A stretch of 11,167 nt of DNA from Clostridiales bacterium (GTDB lineage: Bacteria; Bacillota; Clostridia; Christensenellales; Aristaeellaceae), in contig JAAZBR010000064.1 of the NCBI GenBank assembly GCA_012513735.1, positions 1 through 11,167 of the forward strand. Reading direction: 5' to 3'. Made by a program: the position numbers and the translations under genes. Positions 7,458 through 11,167 of the stretch are shown piece after piece. Each line of letters opens with the position of its first letter. Position 1 is the stretch's first letter. Below the pieces are notes generated by a model that did not search any database, had not been told where the DNA came from, and was given only the letters and a program-made list of their open reading frames with translations.

Positions 7458-8309
7458 ATGGAAAGCTGCTTCCGCGCCGGCCACCGGGGTTCGCTGGAAT
7501 ACAGCTTTTCCTCTCTGTTCATCTGGCGCGATATCTATAAGCTGTACGTGGCCCGCATGGGCGGCTACGCCATTGTGCTGTCTAATATGGAAGACCCCGC
7601 CTTTGTTTTCCCCCAGGGTACCGGGCCGCTGCTGCCCGTGCTGCAGGCGCTGATGGCCTACACGAAAAAGCGGGAGCTGCCGCTGCGCTTTAATACCATT
7701 CTGCAGGACGACCGGGCGCGCCTGGAAGCCCTGTTCCCCGGCGAGTTTGAAATTGAAGAGATCCGCTGGGCCTTCGACTACATCTATGAGACCGAGCGGC
7801 TGGCCACCCTGGCCGGCAGGAAACTGAGCAGCAAGCGCAACCATATCAACAAGTTCATGAAGACCTACCGGGACTGGACCTTTGAAAAAATCACACAGGA
7901 TAACATTGAGGAAGCCAGGGCCATGCACAGGCAATGGTGCGCCCAGGTGAACTGTGCAGGCGATCCCGGCCTGGCCGAGGAATCCTGCGTGGTGAAACAG
8001 GCCTTCCAGCATTTTTTCGCGCTGGGCTTTGACGGCGGCCTGCTGCGGGTCAACGGCAAGGTGGCGGCCTTTGCCATTGGCGATCCCCTGAACGACGACG
8101 TTTATCTGGTGCATATTGAAAAGGCGGACAATGAGATCCCCGGCGCCTACCAGATGATCAACCAGCAGTTTGTGCAGGCCTTCTGCCGGGGCTACCGGTT
8201 TGTCAACCGGGAGGATGACACCGGCGACGAGGGCCTGCGCCGCGCCAAGATGAGCTATGATCCGGCCTATCTGGTGGCCAAATACGCGGCCCGGCAGATC
8301 ACGCCGTGA
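7458..8309 (+). CDS. DUF2156 family protein (GNAT-fold, phosphatidylglycerol lysyltransferase C-terminal-like)
   Basis: The open frame gives 283 residues from the first ATG. The family signature is clear: EYSFSSLFIWR near the N-terminus, then near the C-terminus VYLVHIEKADNEIPGAY, NQQFV, FVNREDDTGDEGLRRAKMSY and a final KY. The fold relates to the aminoacyl-transfer domain of MprF and to FemX-like enzymes, but no membrane part is present, so a cytoplasmic aminoacyl- or acyl-transfer role is possible and unproven. The start is uncertain. The conserved LEFTPLALSDREW block continues in frame upstream of the ATG back to about 7407, yet only ATT (7407) and CTG codons occur there before the TGA at 7398. 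GGTGAT at 7396-7401 would serve the ATT. A one-base deletion is the other explanation. The stop overlaps the next gene by four bases, implying co-translation. Confidence 0.86.
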   Translation: MESCFRAGHRGSLEYSFSSLFIWRDIYKLYVARMGGYAIVLSNMEDPAFVFPQGTGPLLPVLQALMAYTKKRELPLRFNTILQDDRARLEALFPGEFEIEEIRWAFDYIYETERLATLAGRKLSSKRNHINKFMKTYRDWTFEKITQDNIEEARAMHRQWCAQVNCAGDPGLAEESCVVKQAFQHFFALGFDGGLLRVNGKVAAFAIGDPLNDDVYLVHIEKADNEIPGAYQMINQQFVQAFCRGYRFVNREDDTGDEGLRRAKMSYDPAYLVAKYAARQITP

Positions 8310-9232
8310 TCCGCCGATCTCATCCCGATGACCTGCCCCAGGCCAGACAGCTCTGGATGCAGGCCTTTCAGGACAGCCCGGAGGCCACGGATTTCTACTT
8401 TGCCCACCGCAACCGCTGGCATGACATGCTGGTGGAGATGGAGGGAGACCAACTCCGCGGCATGCTGACCATGCTGCCCATGGATCTGTGGCTGGCGGGA
8501 CAGGCGTTGCCTGCCCGCTATTTCTTTGCCATCGCCACCGACAGGCGCTTCCGCGGCCGGGGCATCAGCACCCGGCTGATGGCTTGCGCGGAGGACCTGG
8601 CCCAGCAGGAAGACTGCGCCGCCGCCCTGCTGGTGCCGGCGGAAGGGCCGCTGTTTGATTTCTATGCCCGACGCGGCTACGCGACCACATTTTCCTATGA
8701 CACCCTGACGCTGACGCCGGACCTGCTGCCCCCCTGCCCCCAGGGGGTGCGGCTGTTGCCCTGCACGGCACAACACATGCTGCGCCTGCGGGATGCCGCC
8801 TTTGGCGCAAGCTGCCTCTACGCCCGCTGGGGGCTGGAGGCCCTTTCCTATGTGGAGCATGCAGCCACCGTGTATCAGGCCCCTTTGCTGCGCTTTGGGG
8901 CGGCAGGAGGCGAGGGTTATGCCTATGCCGAATGGGAGGGGGAGACCTTGGTCATCAAGGATCTGGCGCTGCGGGGGCTGTCCGTACCCCAGGCGCTGGC
9001 CGCCCTGCACAGCCAGTGGGGTGCGTCCCGCTATGTGGTGCGCCTGATGGAAGGCCAGGGGCAGGCGGTGGTAGATGCGCTGGCCGGGGCCGATGGTACT
9101 TGCACGCATACCCAGGCTAAGGCCTTCGATTTCCTGCGCCTCTGCCGCACGCCCTATGGCATGCTGAAGCCGCTGGGCCCGCTGCCGCCCGCCCAGGGCG
9201 CGGCTCCCTATCTCAGCCTGGGAAAAGACTGA
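8306..9232 (+). CDS. GNAT family N-acetyltransferase, two-domain
   Basis: A 308-residue protein. Residues 1-130 form a GNAT domain: the N-terminal IRRSHPDDLPQARQLW helix, the acetyl-CoA pyrophosphate loop in FFAIATDRRFRGRGIS (R83-G-R-G86), and the late motif PLFDFYARRGY at 115-125. GNAT enzymes move acetyl from acetyl-CoA to an amine; the acceptor here is unknown. Residues about 140-308 are less recognisable and may be a second, degenerate GNAT-like or Eis-like C-terminal domain. The GTG start lies inside the stop of the DUF2156 gene (GTGA overlap) and has no ribosome binding site of its own, so translation is probably coupled. The stop shares one base with the sfsA start. Confidence 0.85.
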   Translation: MIRRSHPDDLPQARQLWMQAFQDSPEATDFYFAHRNRWHDMLVEMEGDQLRGMLTMLPMDLWLAGQALPARYFFAIATDRRFRGRGISTRLMACAEDLAQQEDCAAALLVPAEGPLFDFYARRGYATTFSYDTLTLTPDLLPPCPQGVRLLPCTAQHMLRLRDAAFGASCLYARWGLEALSYVEHAATVYQAPLLRFGAAGGEGYAYAEWEGETLVIKDLALRGLSVPQALAALHSQWGASRYVVRLMEGQGQAVVDALAGADGTCTHTQAKAFDFLRLCRTPYGMLKPLGPLPPAQGAAPYLSLGKD

Positions 9233-9954
9233 TGACGCTTTCTGTTGACCTCTCTGCTGTTCCCCCGCCGTCCCTGGGCGCGTTTGTATACCCAGAGGTG
9301 CTTGAGGGTACTTTTGTCAGCCGCCCCAACCGCTTTGTGGCGCTGGTGGATGGCCCCGAGGGGCGGGTGGTTTGCCATGTGAAAAACACCGGGCGCTGCC
9401 GGGAGCTGCTGCTGCCCGGCGCCCGAGTGGTGCTAGCCCGGGGCCGGCAGCCCAAGCGCAAAACGGCCTACGACCTGATCGCCGTCTACAAGGGCAGCAT
9501 GCTGGTCAACCTGGACAGCCAGGCGCCCAACCATGTGGCCCTTCCCTGGCTGCAGGCCCGATATCCGCAGGCTCAGGTGTGCCGGGAGGTCGCCTTTGGA
9601 AATTCCCGGCTGGATTTCCATGTACAGGGCCCGGAGTTCAGCCTGTATGTGGAGGCGAAGGGCTGTACCCTGGAGCAGGACGGCCTGGCCCTGTTTCCCG
9701 ATGCGCCCACGGAGCGCGGAATCAAGCACCTGCACAGCCTGATGCGCTGCGTGCAGCAGGGACACCAGGCCATGGCGCTGTTTGTCATCCAGATGAAGCC
9801 GGTCACCGCCTTCAGTCCCCATGACGCCATGCACCCTGCCTTTGGCCAGGCGCTGCGGCAGGCCGCCCAGGCGGGGGTACAGGTAGTAGCCTATGACTGT
9901 CTGGTGCAACCCCACTGGCTTAGCCTGGATGCACCGGTACCGGTACTGCTGTAA
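9232..9954 (+). CDS. sfsA: SfsA family DNA/RNA nuclease (sugar fermentation stimulation protein)
   Basis: A 240-residue protein of normal SfsA length. Diagnostic blocks include EGTFVSRPNRF, CHVKNTGRCRELLLPG at 48-63, LDSQAPN at 94-100 and FPDAPTERGIKHL at 155-167. The PD-(D/E)XK-like nuclease residues are visible as D128 (SRLDF) with E141 and K143 (YVEAKG). The E. coli protein was first noted for stimulating maltose genes; family members are now described as nucleases, and the cellular role is unsettled. The ATG overlaps the preceding TGA by one base (TGATG) with only a weak GGGA upstream, consistent with coupled translation. It is the last gene before a terminator, and nothing links it mechanistically to glmM beyond co-transcription. 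Confidence 0.95.
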   Translation: MTLSVDLSAVPPPSLGAFVYPEVLEGTFVSRPNRFVALVDGPEGRVVCHVKNTGRCRELLLPGARVVLARGRQPKRKTAYDLIAVYKGSMLVNLDSQAPNHVALPWLQARYPQAQVCREVAFGNSRLDFHVQGPEFSLYVEAKGCTLEQDGLALFPDAPTERGIKHLHSLMRCVQQGHQAMALFVIQMKPVTAFSPHDAMHPAFGQALRQAAQAGVQVVAYDCLVQPHWLSLDAPVPVLL

Positions 9955-9986
9955 CAGACGTCAGCACGGTTGTGCATGATCATCAT

Positions 9987-10010
9987 CGCCCGCAGATTGC
10001 GGGTGTTTTT
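9987..10010 (+). terminator. Rho-independent terminator after sfsA
   Basis: An eight-pair stem with one G-U pair (9987-9994 with 9998-10005, core CCCGCA/TGCGGG) and a three-base loop is followed directly by TTTTT at 10006-10010. It lies 33 bases after the sfsA stop and would end the transcript starting upstream of glmM. Confidence 0.82.
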
Positions 10011-10031
10011 ATACTGATGTAAGACTTTAAT

Positions 10032-10164
10032 GCATCCAAAGCGGTGCGGGCTTTTGCTCCGCCGCAAGGAGCAGACGAGGGAGGCGTAGTGGCGCTACGC
10101 CGACCGAGCAGCCGACACAACAGTGGGACAAAAGCGCCAGCGCGACGATGCGTTGCCGTTTGGA
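10032..10164 (+). repeat. imperfect long palindromic intergenic element (candidate dispersed repeat or structured RNA)
   Basis: Nested inverted repeats share one centre. The inner stem is GGCGTAG 10083-10089 with CTACGCC 10095-10101. A middle arm is GCTTTTG 10050-10056 with CAAAAGC 10129-10135, continued by CTCC against GGGA with one mismatch. Outer arms are TCCAAA 10035-10040 with TTTGGA 10159-10164, and, alternatively, GCATC 10032-10036 with GATGC 10147-10151. The sequence between the stems is GC-rich and shows no believable coding frame. Such a layout suggests a REP- or MITE-like repeat or a structured transcript. Copy number elsewhere in the genome would decide, and that cannot be seen here. 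The strand is arbitrary. Confidence 0.5.
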
Positions 10165-10181
10165 ATGAGTATTATTAATCG

Positions 10182-10208
10182 TCTAACCTTTGCGCTTCCC
10201 TGCACGTA
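10182..10208 (+). promoter_or_regulatory. ECF-sigma-type promoter upstream of the sigma gene (probable autoregulation)
   Basis: TCTAAC at 10182-10187 followed by CTTT resembles the AAC-containing -35 of extracytoplasmic-function sigma promoters (TGTAAC/TGAAAC), and CGTA at 10205-10208 resembles their -10, with a 17-base spacer. ECF sigma genes commonly transcribe themselves from such sites. A TATAGA overlaps just downstream at 10210-10215, but I see no good sigma-A -35 at the right distance from it. Confidence 0.5.
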
Positions 10209-10269
10209 GTATAGAGTGAAGGCAACAGGATGCATCTGCGCTTTCCAGTGAATTCCCAAGGAGACGCCC

Positions 10270-10749
10270 ATGATTTCCGACGAACAGTTCACCCAGCAGG
10301 CTATGGACATGAGCCCCGGGCTGTACCGCCTGTCCATCAGCATGCTGCGCCACGAGGCCGACTGCCGAGACGCCGTGCAGCAGGCGTTGCTGAGGGCATG
10401 GGCCGCCCGCAGCCGCATTGACCCCGGGCGTTTCAGGGCCTACCTGACGCGCATCGTAATCAACGAATGCCACAACATCCAGTGCCAGCGCATGCGGGTC
10501 AGCCCCATGGCGGATTTGCCGGAACCCGAGCCTATTTGGCAGCCCGAGGAATCGGGGCTGGCCGCCGCTATTGAAGGCCTGCCCCCCGCCCTGCGGCTGC
10601 CCCTGCTGCTGCGCTACATGGAAAACTACACCGAAAAGGAAACCGCCCAGGCACTGGGCATCTCGCTGCCGGCAGTCAAAAACCGGCTGTTCCGCGCCCG
10701 GCGCGCACTGAAAAAAACGCTGACGGATTGGGAGGTGGCCCCCGAATGA
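10270..10749 (+). CDS. ECF-type RNA polymerase sigma factor
   Basis: A 159-residue sigma-70-family protein, the usual size for ECF factors, with only regions 2 and 4. Region 2 is at about residues 10-70 (YRLSISMLRHEADCRDAVQQ, then ALLRAWAA and FRAYLTRIVINECHN, which contact the -10). A short acidic, proline-rich linker at 78-94 follows. Region 4 is at about 101-152, with the helix-turn-helix YTEKETAQALGISLPAVKNRLFRARRAL that reads the -35. AAGGAGA at 10258-10264 stands five bases before the ATG, so it should be well translated. The stop overlaps the next start (ATGA), the classic arrangement for a sigma factor and its membrane-bound partner. A candidate ECF promoter lies about 60 bases upstream. 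Which signal it answers is unknown; cell-envelope stress is the usual theme. Confidence 0.92.
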   Translation: MISDEQFTQQAMDMSPGLYRLSISMLRHEADCRDAVQQALLRAWAARSRIDPGRFRAYLTRIVINECHNIQCQRMRVSPMADLPEPEPIWQPEESGLAAAIEGLPPALRLPLLLRYMENYTEKETAQALGISLPAVKNRLFRARRALKKTLTDWEVAPE

Positions 10750-11167
10750 AAAAGAACGCTTTGAACAGCCAGCGGCTGAAGGGCCTGTTCCCACCGCCTT
10801 CCCCGGCGTATGAAGAGAGCGTTCAGCGCACCCTTCAGCGCCTGCAATCCGGAAAGGAGATCCCTGTGATGAAAAAGAAACTCAGCCTGGGCCTGGTGCT
10901 GGCCCTGATTCTGTCGCTGCTGGTGGCCGCCGCCGCGGTGGCCGCCATCCTGTCCCCCACGGCGGACATCTTTGGCCTGCTCTATGGCAAGGAAAAGCAT
11001 CAGGCCCTGTTAAAGGGCGACATCGCTGCCCTGGGCGACAGCCACCCCTTTGACGACCTGGACATCGTGCTGGAGGAGGCCGTATACCAGTCGGAAGGCG
11101 ACATGCAGGGCCTGTACGGCACCGGCCTCATCAAGCCCCGTGAAGGCGCCAATGTGGTGCTGATGGC
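10746..11167 (+). CDS. sigma-linked single-pass membrane protein, probable anti-sigma factor, 3' partial
   Basis: The frame is open to the window end (140 complete codons). Residues 1-41 are a charged, presumably cytoplasmic segment; residues 42-45 are MKKK and about 46-69 form a strongly hydrophobic Leu/Ala/Val helix ending AAVAAILS; the remainder is mixed, mildly acidic sequence that would lie outside the membrane. Position (four-base overlap with an ECF sigma gene) and topology support an anti-sigma or sigma-linked sensor role. I recognise no zinc-binding anti-sigma motif, and a DUF4179-like or merely co-expressed secreted protein is possible. A second start is well formed: ATG 10869 is in frame, has AAAGGAGAT at 10853-10861 seven bases before it, and would give a signal-peptide-like N-terminus without the cytoplasmic segment. 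Confidence 0.75.
   Translation, partial: MKKNALNSQRLKGLFPPPSPAYEESVQRTLQRLQSGKEIPVMKKKLSLGLVLALILSLLVAAAAVAAILSPTADIFGLLYGKEKHQALLKGDIAALGDSHPFDDLDIVLEEAVYQSEGDMQGLYGTGLIKPREGANVVLM
10853..10871 (+). promoter_or_regulatory. internal ribosome binding site and alternative ATG in the sigma-linked membrane protein gene
   Basis: AAAGGAGAT is close to the ideal Shine-Dalgarno sequence and sits seven bases before an in-frame ATG at 10869. The upstream start at 10746 lies within the end of the sigma gene and has no comparable site, relying on coupling. Both starts may be used. Confidence 0.5.

Noticed and set aside
7223..7540. A 105-codon plus-strand frame spanning the gap before the DUF2156 gene
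   Set aside because: It begins inside the acyltransferase gene and ends inside the DUF2156 gene in another frame, and its product resembles nothing. Only its middle part matters, as a possible remnant if the DUF2156 start is frameshifted.
10026..10179. TTAAT at 10027-10031 and 10175-10179 as a target-site duplication around the palindromic element
   Set aside because: The right copy is about ten bases away from the outer inverted repeat, and five-base AT-rich matches are expected by chance.

Overview
The window is GC-rich, almost fully coding and entirely plus-strand. It reads as a chromosomal piece of an anaerobic Bacillota (Clostridia-like) bacterium. The basis is the gene families: a GlmM of the type starting MSKYFGTDGFRGEAN, a clostridial-style DUF2156 protein, an S-layer-homology-tailed M16C peptidase, and a small ECF sigma factor followed by a one-pass membrane protein. 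Strong AGGAG-type ribosome binding sites fit as well. No phylogenetic marker is present, so the genus cannot be named. I see no rRNA, tRNA, CRISPR array, transposase or phage gene.

Layout. (1) 1-3396: the 3' part of a large M16C (PreP/Cym1-like) zinc peptidase ending in three degenerate SLH repeats, closed by a hairpin at 3417-3448. (2) 3567-5165: an N-acyl-D-amino-acid deacylase-family amidohydrolase with its own promoter and a strong terminator at 5183-5214. (3) 5305-9954: a tightly packed run of five genes: glmM, a stand-alone left-handed beta-helix protein resembling the acetyltransferase half of GlmU, a DUF2156 protein, a GNAT acetyltransferase and sfsA. It is preceded by a sigma-A-like promoter and ended by a terminator at 9987-10010; the last three genes overlap by 1-4 bases. 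(4) 9955-10269: a 315-base gap holding that terminator, an imperfect palindromic element (about 10032-10164) and a probable ECF-type promoter. (5) 10270-11167: an ECF sigma factor whose stop overlaps the start of a membrane protein, a probable anti-sigma or sigma-linked sensor, cut by the window end.

How they may work together. GlmM makes glucosamine-1-phosphate and the neighbouring beta-helix protein keeps most GlmU acetyltransferase residues, so the pair may feed UDP-GlcNAc and wall synthesis. The peptidase and D-aminoacylase fit scavenging of extracellular peptides and D-amino-acid compounds, although they are separate transcription units. The sigma/membrane-protein pair looks like a self-regulated envelope-response switch. 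I did not find a clearly new defence or mobile system. The points most worth checking are the stand-alone GlmU-like acyltransferase, the start of the DUF2156 gene (no usual start codon at the conserved N-terminus), the palindromic intergenic element, and the dual start of the sigma-linked membrane protein.
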